From UBA2336 sp964538575 (GTDB taxonomy: Bacteria > Bacteroidota > Bacteroidia > Cytophagales > Cyclobacteriaceae), in contig CAZIGG010000006.1 in the NCBI GenBank assembly GCA_964538575.1, positions 1 through 52,286 of the forward strand: a DNA stretch of 52,286 nt, in the 5' to 3' direction. This document shows positions 23,906 to 33,284 of the stretch, in pieces (position 1 is the stretch's first letter; the number at the start of each line of letters is the position of its first letter). The translations under genes and the position numbers were made by a program. The notes beneath the pieces were generated by a model. That model was not told where the DNA came from. It worked only from the letters and a program-made list of their open reading frames with translations, and made no database searches.

Positions 23906-25563
23906 TACTTTGCTTCGCTTACAGGAAGATTGCTCTTCGGTTCGTTCCCCGAATAGACAATCATATCGTTAATCCGGTATTCATAACCCGGATTGGGGTT
24001 AATCCATTTCAGTTTGATCGTGTGTTTGCCTTCCGGCATTTGATAGCTCCAGGCCGGTTCAAGCCTGCGGGCGGTGTTCATCATCGGCAACGATAATGTG
24101 TCGGTTACCACGCCATCCGTGTAAACGTGCATAGTGGCAACGTATGTGTCTCTCAACTCAGCAAGGCCCAACGGTTCTGAACCATACGTGCGTTTAGAAA
24201 TCCGGTCGACATAATCAGGGTCGATCTTTGCGCGCTTCACCATGTTGCCATACAGCAGGTATCCGTTGCCGGTAAACTCAAAGGTGATTTCATCGGTAAA
24301 TGACTTATCAATTTTACTGCGTTCCACCAGGAAGGTTTTTTCAAAATTCTGTTCGAAGGCAACCGGTACGGGCTTAGCTAACGGAATAGTAACTTCCTCC
24401 CCTTCTATTTTACCGCCCTGCTTTTCAATCATGCCCAGCGCATGGCTGAAGCTCCAGCCGTACGCTTTCGCCAGCGATACATCGGTATTCTCAAAATTGT
24501 CGTTTTCAATTTCCTGTAAGGGTTTAAGCCAGAAGTCCGGAATTTTATCGTAGCCCAGCATCACACCCAGCACACCGCCAACCGTTGCCGGGTTGCAGTC
24601 AGCATCCTGGCCGCAGCGTGTTGCGATGTCAATAGACCTTGTAAAATCACCGTTGCCATACAGCATCCCGATGGCCACGTAGGCAGAGTTGATCTTTGCG
24701 TCAATATTAAATCCGAGAAATGCACCTTTCGGACAACCTACATCCAGATTCCATTTTTTCTGAACTTCAAACCAGGTTTGTTTCCAATCGTTTGGATACT
24801 GCTTATGCCATTTGATAACATCGGCAATGCAATCATGGAACTTCGTTCCAACAGGAATTGTCTGAACAGCCTGTTCAACAATGTATACCGGATCATCCGA
24901 AACAAAGGCAAGTGAGTACATAGCCGAAACAAAAACTCCGCCATACCAGCCGTCTCCGCTGTTCATCACGTGACCTACGCGATCCGCAATTTCAGTGGCT
25001 GCGTTTACCATTCCGGGAGCCATCAATCCTATAAAGTCAGCTTCAATCTGGAAATCAATATCATCTGCATGGGGATTGTTCTTCCAGTAGCCCGAAGCAG
25101 GCGGCATGATTCCATTCAGAATATTATACCGTGAAGCCTGATTGGCATGCGCGAGATGATATGCCGTATTCGACCAATGATGCGCAATCGAATCTGAACT
25201 TGCATTCAAGCCGTGCTTTTCAAAAGCTTTAACAAAATTCAAATCCGTATAGATGTCATCGAACAAGCCCGGTTTTTTATCCCACCAGTACTTCACATAA
25301 TGTTCATTCCATGGAATATTCAGCTGATCATCAATCAACGATCCCTGGTATTTGAATTCAACCGGAGCACCATATACAACTCCAATGGTTTGACCAGCCC
25401 AGCCGCCTTTTATCTTATCCTGAAGAGATGCCCTGGAAAGGGTGATTGATCCTTTTGAAAGAACATCATCGGCTGATGTTTTAGCTTCCGGAATACATCC
25501 GGAAGCTATCACACCAACAAATAAACCAATCAAACCAATTTTACCGTCAATCAACTTCATCAT
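23905..25563 (-). CDS. ADP-ribosylglycohydrolase-fold lipoprotein 2
   Basis: A 552-residue lipoprotein (lipobox A-S-G-C, acylated C23). It aligns by eye along its length with the next gene: IKGGWAGQTIGVVYGAP, D102-D103 in FDDIYTDL, NNPHADDIDFQIEADF, and D320-x-D322 in C-G-Q-D-A-D-C-N-P-A-T-V-G-G. A C-terminal beta-rich domain follows from about residue 400, ending K-L-K-W-I-N-P-N-P-G-Y, possibly for carbohydrate binding. The pair is a tandem duplication. The gene follows paralogue 1 by one base. Periplasmic or surface cleavage of a ribosyl bond is inferred. Confidence 0.8.
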   Translation of the reverse strand: MMKLIDGKIGLIGLFVGVIASGCIPEAKTSADDVLSKGSITLSRASLQDKIKGGWAGQTIGVVYGAPVEFKYQGSLIDDQLNIPWNEHYVKYWWDKKPGLFDDIYTDLNFVKAFEKHGLNASSDSIAHHWSNTAYHLAHANQASRYNILNGIMPPASGYWKNNPHADDIDFQIEADFIGLMAPGMVNAATEIADRVGHVMNSGDGWYGGVFVSAMYSLAFVSDDPVYIVEQAVQTIPVGTKFHDCIADVIKWHKQYPNDWKQTWFEVQKKWNLDVGCPKGAFLGFNIDAKINSAYVAIGMLYGNGDFTRSIDIATRCGQDADCNPATVGGVLGVMLGYDKIPDFWLKPLQEIENDNFENTDVSLAKAYGWSFSHALGMIEKQGGKIEGEEVTIPLAKPVPVAFEQNFEKTFLVERSKIDKSFTDEITFEFTGNGYLLYGNMVKRAKIDPDYVDRISKRTYGSEPLGLAELRDTYVATMHVYTDGVVTDTLSLPMMNTARRLEPAWSYQMPEGKHTIKLKWINPNPGYEYRINDMIVYSGNEPKSNLPVSEAK

Positions 25564-25564
25564 G

Positions 25565-27562
25565 CTATTTCTGTTCAGACTTGTAAACGCTTAATTCACT
25601 GATGGATGTAAACCCGGAAACCTGCTTCGTGTACTTATTCCAATGATCCTGGATCGCGGCATCGCCAATAATACGGATGGCTTTTGTTTTTACCGGGGCA
25701 AAGCTGATCACGTACTCCACAAAATGCGGCTGAAAAAATACAATGTCAGTTTCAGGTAACGGGGGGTTAATCATTGTCCTTTCAACCGGAACCCATTTAC
25801 CTTCCGCATTTTTGTATTGAACATTCAGGGACGTAAACCAGCCACCAAACTCTTCCATGCCACCCGTAAAGAAAGCCAGCATGTCAATGTTTTGATCTTC
25901 CTTCCATTCGTAACCGTAGTAGTCTACTTTCGGCAATTTTGCTTTAGCAGCCAGGCTATAAAATACAGAGCCTGTTCCATTGAACTTCCCGTCACGGATA
26001 ACCTCCGGAGTTTGGGCATACATCGATTTCCCAAACGTTACCCACGCTGAATCGATAACGGCATTATTCAATTGGTTAACATTGGCCAAAACAGAAGTTG
26101 CTGCGTTTGCAATATTTTCGGTGCGAACCAAAAGTTCAAAGTCTTTCTTTAAAAACTTCTTTCCATTGTCGAGTTGAACGGTGATGCTATATTTTCCGGA
26201 AACGACTGGCGTACCGGAAAGCTTTCCATTGCTGAACGACACACCTTTTGGAAGCGTACCGCTTGCAAGTTTCCAATTGTACTTTTTATTTGCCTCACTG
26301 TAGAAATTAAAGTCGACCGGCTTATTAACTTCCATTCGTACCGCAGGGCCAATGTAAAATTCAACGGGTACCTCAAAGGTTGCTGCCGTGTTGATCGTAA
26401 CTTTTTCCGCTCCTGCTTTGCCGGATACATGACCGCCTTCCGCTTTTATCAGGTTGAGTGAAACAGCAAGCGTTCTGTCAATCATATCGTCAATGCTGGC
26501 ATCCGGAAGTTCATGCCGGGTGATGTTAATGTAGGTATCGTTGAAAGGTTTTGTCCATCCTTCAATGGGTAAATACAAATTGGTAGGCAAACCTTTAAAT
26601 CCGTAAACAATTCCTAACAACCCGGCAACCGTTGCTGCCTGGTTATCGGCATCGAAGCCCATCGCGCAGGACAAGTCGAGTGTGCGCTGGAAATCCCCAT
26701 TGCCATATAGCATAGCCAGAATTCCGCATGCGCCATTCAGGTTTGCGTTCCAGATAGTTTTGGTAAGATCAGGCTCGTTGATATAGTACTTATCAGCCAT
26801 TTCCTTCCAGGCATCCTGCCATTTGTTGGGATACTTTTTATGCAGCGCAATCATGTCGCGGATGGTTTGCGCATAGCGGCCGTTGACCGGAAGCTCTTTC
26901 AAGCCGATGTCAATCAGCTTGCGAACATCTTTTTCAAAAAATGCTGCTGCATACATGGCCCCATAATGAACCGTAGGCTCTGCGCCCCACGCATCGCTGG
27001 TGATTAACGCAGCCCAATCTGATTTTTGTGCAGCGTACTTCACCATGCCCGGTGCGGTGTATGCCCATATCTCGTTGATCAACTGCGGATCAATTTGAAA
27101 CCAATGCGGGTTAATATTTTTGTCTCCGGTAAACGGTGGCGTGTAACCGAAATGCATTAACCCCAATGCACCCCGGTTAGCAAGCCATACACGGTCACGG
27201 ATGTGAAACATCCACGCTTCACGCATTTGTTCATACGTTGGCTCATAACCGTATTTTTCCATGTTGAGCAGATACATGTACTCCACATCGGTATCATCAT
27301 CCGAGAAAGCTCCTTTGTATTGCTTTAGTTTATCCAGGTTTTTTGTGTAGCCGTAGGGCCATTTGCTTTCATCGCCTGGGGCATTCACATATTTGTTCTC
27401 ATGCGGCAAGCCATAGATGTTGCCGATCATCTGCCCGATCCATGCTCCGGCAATTTTATCACGCAGCTCGGCTTTGGAAATAGTTCGCGTTTTTTGAGCA
27501 TGAACAGTTTGTCCGGCAACAAGCAAAACTAAAATGACCGATAGTAAGAATTTATACTTCAT
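25565..27562 (-). CDS. ADP-ribosylglycohydrolase-fold secreted protein 1 with Ig-like domain
   Basis: A 665-residue protein with a cleavable signal peptide (hydrophobic core, V-H-A-Q near residue 23). The DraG-fold domain spans about 28-390: IAGAWIGQMIGNIYGLPHE, metal aspartates in S-D-D-D-T-D (88-92), and D304-x-D306 in M-G-F-D-A-D-N-Q-A-A-T-V-A-G. This copy keeps the classical D-D-T better than its two neighbours. A putative-Ig domain (GTLPKGVSFSNGKLSGTPVVSGKY, near 430-470) and a further C-terminal beta-rich domain follow, suggesting substrate binding. Its ATG overlaps the SusD stop. Confidence 0.82.
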   Translation of the reverse strand: MKYKFLLSVILVLLVAGQTVHAQKTRTISKAELRDKIAGAWIGQMIGNIYGLPHENKYVNAPGDESKWPYGYTKNLDKLKQYKGAFSDDDTDVEYMYLLNMEKYGYEPTYEQMREAWMFHIRDRVWLANRGALGLMHFGYTPPFTGDKNINPHWFQIDPQLINEIWAYTAPGMVKYAAQKSDWAALITSDAWGAEPTVHYGAMYAAAFFEKDVRKLIDIGLKELPVNGRYAQTIRDMIALHKKYPNKWQDAWKEMADKYYINEPDLTKTIWNANLNGACGILAMLYGNGDFQRTLDLSCAMGFDADNQAATVAGLLGIVYGFKGLPTNLYLPIEGWTKPFNDTYINITRHELPDASIDDMIDRTLAVSLNLIKAEGGHVSGKAGAEKVTINTAATFEVPVEFYIGPAVRMEVNKPVDFNFYSEANKKYNWKLASGTLPKGVSFSNGKLSGTPVVSGKYSITVQLDNGKKFLKKDFELLVRTENIANAATSVLANVNQLNNAVIDSAWVTFGKSMYAQTPEVIRDGKFNGTGSVFYSLAAKAKLPKVDYYGYEWKEDQNIDMLAFFTGGMEEFGGWFTSLNVQYKNAEGKWVPVERTMINPPLPETDIVFFQPHFVEYVISFAPVKTKAIRIIGDAAIQDHWNKYTKQVSGFTSISELSVYKSEQK

Positions 27563-29076
27563 TAATCAGGGTTTTGAATCAGGTTTGGATTCGTTGTTAG
27601 TGCACTTGCTGGTATGGGGAATAATTTTTTGTTAGGTCCCGAAGCAGGTTTTTCCCACCAGGCATTTCCCCAAACACCAAAACGTATTTGATCCTGGCGT
27701 CTATGACCCTCCCAGGCAAACTCCCGCCCAAGTTCATCCAGCAATTCCGCATCGGTAATATCTCCGGTTGTATAAGGAGCAAGACCTGCGCGCGTTCTTA
27801 TCTTTTTAAGATCGGGGTCGTCTATAAAGCTACCTACTGAACCTCCTCCCCGGTGCAACGCTTCAAGCTTGGTGTACAGCACATCTGCATACCGAAAAAG
27901 CACAAAGTCGTTCTCCATATCTACTACATCGTACTTAAGCCCTTCCTGGTATTCATACTTGGCACAGCGAACGCCTTCCCATTTCTTTCTGGCCTGGTAA
28001 TTACCTACTGTGGGCGTATAAATAAAGTTTTCACCATTTACTACGATAGGATTTCCGCTTTTGTCATACTGCTGCCCGAAGAGGAAAGAGTTTCTTCGTA
28101 TATCGTTGGAAGCATACCTGTTAAAAAATTCCTCTGGTGCGATAAAGCCATCCCATGGCTTTTCATTCATATTAAATGTAGCTACGCTTGCTTCGTTGAG
28201 GGTGAGGTGCGCCCAATAGAAGTGCTCATCTGTAAGCTGTGAATGGAAGGGAATTACAAATATATTTTCTTTGGAATTCTCATTATGCACACTAAAATTA
28301 GCAAAGTAGTTATCCTCAATTTCGTATGCATTTAAGGCAATTACGTTATCGCAGGCAGCAACAGCTTCTGCAAATTTATCCTGCCCAATCCATTCCTTGG
28401 CATTCAGGTACATTTTTGCCAAAAGGGTATAGGCCATTGGCTTGGTTACCCGACCATAATATTCAGCCGTAGGCAGCTCCTGCAACTCATCAATGTTATC
28501 CTGAATTTCCTGAATGATAAAGTCATAGATAAACTGCCTGTCTTTTTGCTCGGGTAATTCAGTGCTCCCGTATACAATCGAGAATGGAACATTTCCCCAG
28601 TAATCCAACGCCCAATAGTAGTAGAAGGCCCGTAGTATCTTGATCTCGGCCAGGACTCTGTCTTTATTCTCAAATTGAACAGGCGAGATCACTAATAATA
28701 TTTCGTTGCACGCGGATATCCCCTCGAAAACCATATCCCACGATTGGGTAAGAATTTTATTGGTTGCCGTAGCGCTACCCAGTGTATGCTTGTCGATGAC
28801 CTGCCAGCGATCTCCTTCCTTCCACTCGTTGTTATCTTTTGCGGGAATAGCAAGTTCATCCGAAGCATTTTCACCCAGCGACCAAAGACGTTGCTCTTCC
28901 GGATAAGGCTGGAGCCTAATGTATGCACGGCCAGCATACGCAATAATATCCTTTTCGTTATTAAAGAAATTTTCAACCGGAATTTCCGAGTATACAGTTT
29001 CGGAAAGATCAAAACAGGAAACTGTTAAGAAGATCAATACGATAGCCAGTGTAGATTTAATCATGCGCTTTTTCAT
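27562..29076 (-). CDS. SusD/RagB-family surface nutrient-binding lipoprotein
   Basis: A 504-residue lipoprotein (acylated C21 in L-T-V-S-C, followed by F-D-L-S-E-T). It has the SusD layout: N-terminal TPR-like helices (K-I-L-R-A-F-Y-Y-W-A-L-D-Y-W-G-N-V-P near 145-160, the family hallmark), and the C-terminal segment R-R-Q-D-Q-I-R-F-G-V-W near residue 470 followed by L-F-P-I-P. It forms the lid on the SusC pore and captures substrate outside the cell. The SusC stop is 18 bp upstream. Confidence 0.93.
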   Translation of the reverse strand: MKKRMIKSTLAIVLIFLTVSCFDLSETVYSEIPVENFFNNEKDIIAYAGRAYIRLQPYPEEQRLWSLGENASDELAIPAKDNNEWKEGDRWQVIDKHTLGSATATNKILTQSWDMVFEGISACNEILLVISPVQFENKDRVLAEIKILRAFYYYWALDYWGNVPFSIVYGSTELPEQKDRQFIYDFIIQEIQDNIDELQELPTAEYYGRVTKPMAYTLLAKMYLNAKEWIGQDKFAEAVAACDNVIALNAYEIEDNYFANFSVHNENSKENIFVIPFHSQLTDEHFYWAHLTLNEASVATFNMNEKPWDGFIAPEEFFNRYASNDIRRNSFLFGQQYDKSGNPIVVNGENFIYTPTVGNYQARKKWEGVRCAKYEYQEGLKYDVVDMENDFVLFRYADVLYTKLEALHRGGGSVGSFIDDPDLKKIRTRAGLAPYTTGDITDAELLDELGREFAWEGHRRQDQIRFGVWGNAWWEKPASGPNKKLFPIPASALTTNPNLIQNPD

Positions 29077-29094
29077 AATGTTCGTCTTTAACCT

Positions 29095-32031
29095 TTAAAA
29101 TGTTGCATTTACGCCAAGGGTAATACTGGTGGTTCTTGGATAATAGGATGTTCGGTCAATGCCCGGTTCCAGTCCGGAGAGGTTGACTTCCGGGTCAATC
29201 CCTTTATATCCGGTAATCCAAAAAACATTTTGAGCTGAGCCAAATACGTTTAGCCTGGAGATATATTTCGAGGCTATGTTAAAATTGTAACTCAGTGTAA
29301 CGTTGTCGAGTTTAAGAAATGTTGCATCCTCCACATACTTGGATGAATAAACAATGGGGCCTGTAAACTCCGGGTTTTCATATTGCGAATGAACGATGTT
29401 CGTGAGGCCCATGCGCTGCCAGGATTCATAATAAAGCCGGTATAAGTTCAATACTTTGCCCCCGATCCCTGCACGAAAGTTTATATTCAGGCTCCAGTTT
29501 TTATACGTGAAATCATTACTCCAGCCAAGTATTGCAAACGGGTTTGCATTACCGATGTCTTCCCATTTATCTTCGCTGACCTGCCCGATAGGGTTTTGAT
29601 TTTTGAATACATCGTTGCCATTTTCATCAACCCCAAGCCAAACCGGTCCATAAAAAGTCCCGAGCGCCTCCCCCTCCTGAATCCGTTGGGTATACGTAAC
29701 GAGTATGCCCGAAGTAGTAGCCCACGGATAGGACGTTCTCGGAAACTCTTCATTTGATATTTTTTCCAGCGTGTTTTTATTATGACTGCCTGTAAGCGTA
29801 GAATTCCACTGAAAAGCTCTTTTCTTTATCAACTGACTATTCAGGGTAATTTCAATACCCGCGTTGCTAACAGTGCCGACATTGGTAAACAATTTTTTAT
29901 ACAGGTAGGGCGGAACGGAAACATCAAATTCCCAAAGCAGATCCTCTGACTTTCTTTCATAAAACTCAATGCTTCCCCTAAGCCGCCTATTAAACACTGA
30001 GAAATCGACACCCACATTCAACTCTTTCTTTTTTTCCCACCGCAAGTCGGGATTTGGATTTTGTCCCGGCCCATATGAATTAATCCATTCCTGGTTGTAG
30101 AATAAGCTACCAACCCGTTCCAATAAAATAAGTGACTGGTATGGAGCAAAATCCTGATTACCCGTAACCCCATACCCAACGCGCAATTTCAAATCGTTAA
30201 TCCATGTAACATCCTCCATAAATCCTTCCTCGTTCAATCTCCAGCCTACACTCAATGCCGGAAACCACCCCCATTTATTATTATCCCCGAATTTTGAAGA
30301 ACCTTCCCTTCTGATAGAGGCGGAGGCCAGATACTTTTCATTATAATTATAAACGACCCGCCCGAACAAGGCAATGAGTGTACTTGATTCCTTGTATGAA
30401 CCTAAGTCGCCCTGGCCTTCCGTAAAAGCATAGCCAGCACCAATATTATTGTAAAGAAAAACGTCTGTGTCGAAATCAGAATTACCTACATACGAACTGT
30501 TCTGTTCAAACTCCTGATAGGAATATCCGGCCACTGCCTGGAGGTTATGGTTACCCAATGATGTTTCATAATTAAATACACTTTCAAACTGGTTATTATT
30601 ATTTCGTCCATTGGCAATTTCAGCTTCTCCTCTTCCAAGCGTGGTTGGATAGTACCGAGTTTTATATGAATTTTCTTCCCATTCGGATCGCTGAGTTGAA
30701 ATGAAATTATCCCACGTAAGGTTGTCGAGGATTTTTAGGGTTGCCCTGAAGTTCAGCACCATGTCATTAGTCTTGCCATCCCGGGTTCTCTCTTTTAACA
30801 TGGCAACCGGATTGTAATATTCTAACCCTTGCTTATATGAATAGCCGCCCGTAGCCGGGTCTGAGTCATCATAAACAGGTTGGGTTGGATTTTGTATAAA
30901 AGCCTGGCGAAAAAGTTCATAGTTTGCCGGCTTATAGTTTCTTATGTTATTCGTTAAATTAAAATTTAATGTCAACCTGTCTTCCAGGACTTTTTGCTGG
31001 ATGTTTGTCTTAAACAGGAGTCGTTTGGATTCATTATCCGAAAGCAGGCCCTGGCCTATGCTATGGGTTAACGATGTTCGATGAGAAAATTTATCTGTTC
31101 CGCCTGATAGCGCAATATTTTGCTGATAACTAATCGGTGTATCGCGTGTGATCTCATCAAACCAGTCGGTTTCACTTCCAAAAAGACTTCCTGAGGCCAA
31201 ATCAGGCCGATAGGTTTCAACTGACTGTTTAAATTCTTTTGCATTCAGATTTTGCACTCCGCGTGGCGCCACTTGCGTAGAAATCTGCGCGGAATATTCA
31301 AAGGTTCCCTTTCCGGATTTCGCTGCCTTGGTCGTAATAATAATTACACCATTGGTGCCCCGCGTTCCATAAATGGCTGCTGCGGATCCATCCTTCAACA
31401 CGTCAAAGGATTCAACATCCTGAAAATTAATATTCTTTAAATCGGCACCAATTACGCCATCAATAATGATTAATGGACTCTGACCCGAGGTGAGCGTATT
31501 GGTTCCGCGCAATAGAATCTGATAACCAGCCATCGGATCGGCACCATTCGGTTTACTAATTGACAACCCGGCCACTTTTCCCTGTATTAAACCCATCGGG
31601 TCATTAAACGTACCCGTATTAAAATCCTTTTCCTTTAGGGATGTTACCGCACCGGTTATTTCCTTCTTGGTTGTCGATCCATACCCAATCATGACAACCT
31701 CATCCAGCACCGTGGCGGCTTCCTTCAGTTCAACTTCAATTCGTGTAGCTCCTGATACAGTCCGTTCAACTGTTTCATATCCAATAAATGAAAACACCAG
31801 AATTGAACCTTCCGCTGCGTTCAGGGAAAAATTTCCATCTGCATCGGTTATTACTCCGGTATTCGTTCCTTTAACAGAAACACTGACCCCTGGCATTCCA
31901 ACACCCGAAGTTTGTTCTTTAACAACACCTGTAATATCATGTTGCGCTAACGCTCCGGCTGCCTGAAACATCAGGGCACATCCAACAAGCACCTGTAAAA
32001 GTTTTTTCATACGATGGAGGTTAATGTTCAT
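29095..32031 (-). CDS. SusC/RagA-family TonB-dependent outer-membrane transporter
   Basis: A 978-residue protein. After the signal peptide (M-K-K-L-L-Q to G-A-L-A-Q) comes a carboxypeptidase-D-like regulatory domain (ITGVVKEQTSGVGMPGVSVS, to about residue 105), then the family motif DEVVMIGYGSTTKKEITGAV, the plug, and a 22-strand barrel ending in ...V-N-A-T-F with terminal Phe. It takes up the substrate bound by SusD using TonB energy. The ATG at 32031 directly follows the ribokinase stop (TGA-A-ATG); a second ATG at 32010 begins right at the signal peptide. There is no STN domain, so no direct anti-sigma signalling is expected. Confidence 0.93.
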   Translation of the reverse strand: MNINLHRMKKLLQVLVGCALMFQAAGALAQHDITGVVKEQTSGVGMPGVSVSVKGTNTGVITDADGNFSLNAAEGSILVFSFIGYETVERTVSGATRIEVELKEAATVLDEVVMIGYGSTTKKEITGAVTSLKEKDFNTGTFNDPMGLIQGKVAGLSISKPNGADPMAGYQILLRGTNTLTSGQSPLIIIDGVIGADLKNINFQDVESFDVLKDGSAAAIYGTRGTNGVIIITTKAAKSGKGTFEYSAQISTQVAPRGVQNLNAKEFKQSVETYRPDLASGSLFGSETDWFDEITRDTPISYQQNIALSGGTDKFSHRTSLTHSIGQGLLSDNESKRLLFKTNIQQKVLEDRLTLNFNLTNNIRNYKPANYELFRQAFIQNPTQPVYDDSDPATGGYSYKQGLEYYNPVAMLKERTRDGKTNDMVLNFRATLKILDNLTWDNFISTQRSEWEENSYKTRYYPTTLGRGEAEIANGRNNNNQFESVFNYETSLGNHNLQAVAGYSYQEFEQNSSYVGNSDFDTDVFLYNNIGAGYAFTEGQGDLGSYKESSTLIALFGRVVYNYNEKYLASASIRREGSSKFGDNNKWGWFPALSVGWRLNEEGFMEDVTWINDLKLRVGYGVTGNQDFAPYQSLILLERVGSLFYNQEWINSYGPGQNPNPDLRWEKKKELNVGVDFSVFNRRLRGSIEFYERKSEDLLWEFDVSVPPYLYKKLFTNVGTVSNAGIEITLNSQLIKKRAFQWNSTLTGSHNKNTLEKISNEEFPRTSYPWATTSGILVTYTQRIQEGEALGTFYGPVWLGVDENGNDVFKNQNPIGQVSEDKWEDIGNANPFAILGWSNDFTYKNWSLNINFRAGIGGKVLNLYRLYYESWQRMGLTNIVHSQYENPEFTGPIVYSSKYVEDATFLKLDNVTLSYNFNIASKYISRLNVFGSAQNVFWITGYKGIDPEVNLSGLEPGIDRTSYYPRTTSITLGVNATF

Positions 32032-32032
32032 T

Positions 32033-32953
32033 TCAATTCTTTTCAACTTCTAACAAAGCCAGCTCATTCCGGAAGGGAATCGATGATTGCGCACCCATGC
32101 GCGTTACCGTAATGGCTGCAACACGGGTGGCTATTTTCACAGCGTCCTGCAGCGTTTTACCTTCAGCAAGCCCTACACAAAACGCCCCGCTGAATGAATC
32201 ACCGGCAGCGGTTGTATCAATGGCAACCACTTTGGTTGCATCAACGGTATAATACTGATCCTTCTCTTTTATAAAAGCGCCCTGGGCACCCATGGTAATC
32301 ACTACATTATCAACACCCTTATCGCTGATGATATCGGCAGCTTTGCGCGCACTGATCCAATCGGTAACCTTGATGCCAGACAACATCTCCGCTTCATGTT
32401 CGTTGGGTGTAATTACATACAGGCACTTCAACAGTTTTTCAGATAGTGTTCTGGCCGGTGCCGGATTGAGAATTACCGGAATACCTTTCTTGCTGGCAAG
32501 TTCAGCAGCATATTCCACGGTTTCAATCGGGATTTCCAGCTGCATGAGCACAAAGTTTCCGCTTTCAATTTCTCCTTTCGCATTTTCAATATCACCGGGC
32601 GACAAACTGCCGTTTGCTCCGGAAGCCACAACAATGCAATTCTCACCGTGTAAATCAACGGTGATCAAGGCAACACCGGATGGATTTTTAGCATCGGAGA
32701 AAATATAGTTCGTGTTAATGCCCTCAGCGTTGTACAACTCAACGGATTGCTTTCCGAAAACATCGTTACCCGTTTTTGAGATGAACGTTACTTTTCCGCC
32801 CTGACGCGCAGCCGTGACTGCCTGGTTAGCGCCTTTACCGCCTGCATTCATCAGGAAGGTTCCACCCAATACAGTTTCACCGGGCGTTGGAAGCCGATCG
32901 GTTTTGATAACCATGTCGGTGTTACAGCTCCCGATTACAATGATTTTTTTCAT
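32033..32953 (-). CDS. rbsK: Ribokinase
   Basis: A 306-residue PfkB-family kinase. Substrate-binding start GSCNTDMV, the two-glycine hinge NAGGKGANQAV (ribokinase hallmark, near residues 37-47), and the C-terminal ATP and anion-hole motif DTTAAGDSFSGAF with the catalytic Asp near residue 248. It phosphorylates D-ribose to ribose 5-phosphate in the cytoplasm. The ATG at 32953 was preferred over an upstream GTG because the fold starts at K-K-I-I-V-I-G-S. It is the first gene of the cluster and the main clue to the sugar that the locus handles. Confidence 0.9.
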   Translation of the reverse strand: MKKIIVIGSCNTDMVIKTDRLPTPGETVLGGTFLMNAGGKGANQAVTAARQGGKVTFISKTGNDVFGKQSVELYNAEGINTNYIFSDAKNPSGVALITVDLHGENCIVVASGANGSLSPGDIENAKGEIESGNFVLMQLEIPIETVEYAAELASKKGIPVILNPAPARTLSEKLLKCLYVITPNEHEAEMLSGIKVTDWISARKAADIISDKGVDNVVITMGAQGAFIKEKDQYYTVDATKVVAIDTTAAGDSFSGAFCVGLAEGKTLQDAVKIATRVAAITVTRMGAQSSIPFRNELALLEVEKN

Positions 32954-32973
32954 AGACTCTTGAATAGGTAGTT

Positions 32974-32981
32974 CAAACGTA
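32974..32981 (-). promoter_or_regulatory. -7 promoter element upstream of ribokinase
   Basis: On the minus strand TACGTTTG matches TAnnTTTG exactly, about 20 bp before the rbsK ATG. No TTTG is found at 19 nt, so a regulator may be needed for activity. Confidence 0.45.
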
Positions 32982-33021
32982 TGCACTTCAAACGATTGAA
33001 TTCTTCAAAAAGTGAAGCATT

Positions 33022-33054
33022 ATGATAATTACAAAAATTTATCATAAATGATAA
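33022..33054. promoter_or_regulatory. Three ATGATAA heptamers, likely operator of the ribose-type cluster
   Basis: ATGATAA occurs at 33022-33028 and 33048-33054, and its reverse complement TTATCAT at 33039-33045. The last two form a perfect palindrome TTATCAT-AA-ATGATAA (33039-33054). They lie about 40-80 bp upstream of the -7 element of rbsK, where an activator would bind. The rest of 33055-33225 shows nothing clear. Confidence 0.45.
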
Positions 33055-33225
33055 CTAATTGTTAATCAACCATTTAAACAATAAAATAATTGCAAAAAAA
33101 ACATACACACTGTAAGATCAATCCGCCTCAATCACTCACCATGAATTTCCGGAAACGGTTGCAGCCTCCCGTAAGGAGATGCCCGAATTCAACCTGAATT
33201 CCATGAAATAGAAGAATGTTAAAAC

Positions 33226-33250
33226 TAAAAAAGACTGCAAGATGCAGCCT
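33226..33250 (-). terminator. Terminator of the citrate lyase operon
   Basis: On the minus strand AGGCTGCA (33250-33243) and TGCAGTCT (33239-33232) pair over 8 bp with one G-U around a 3-nt loop, followed by TTTTTTAGTTTT. It lies about 35 bp after the citF stop and separates this operon from the ribokinase cluster. Confidence 0.75.
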
Positions 33251-33284
33251 TTCACGCAATGTGTGTTACCGCCTGGATAAAATC

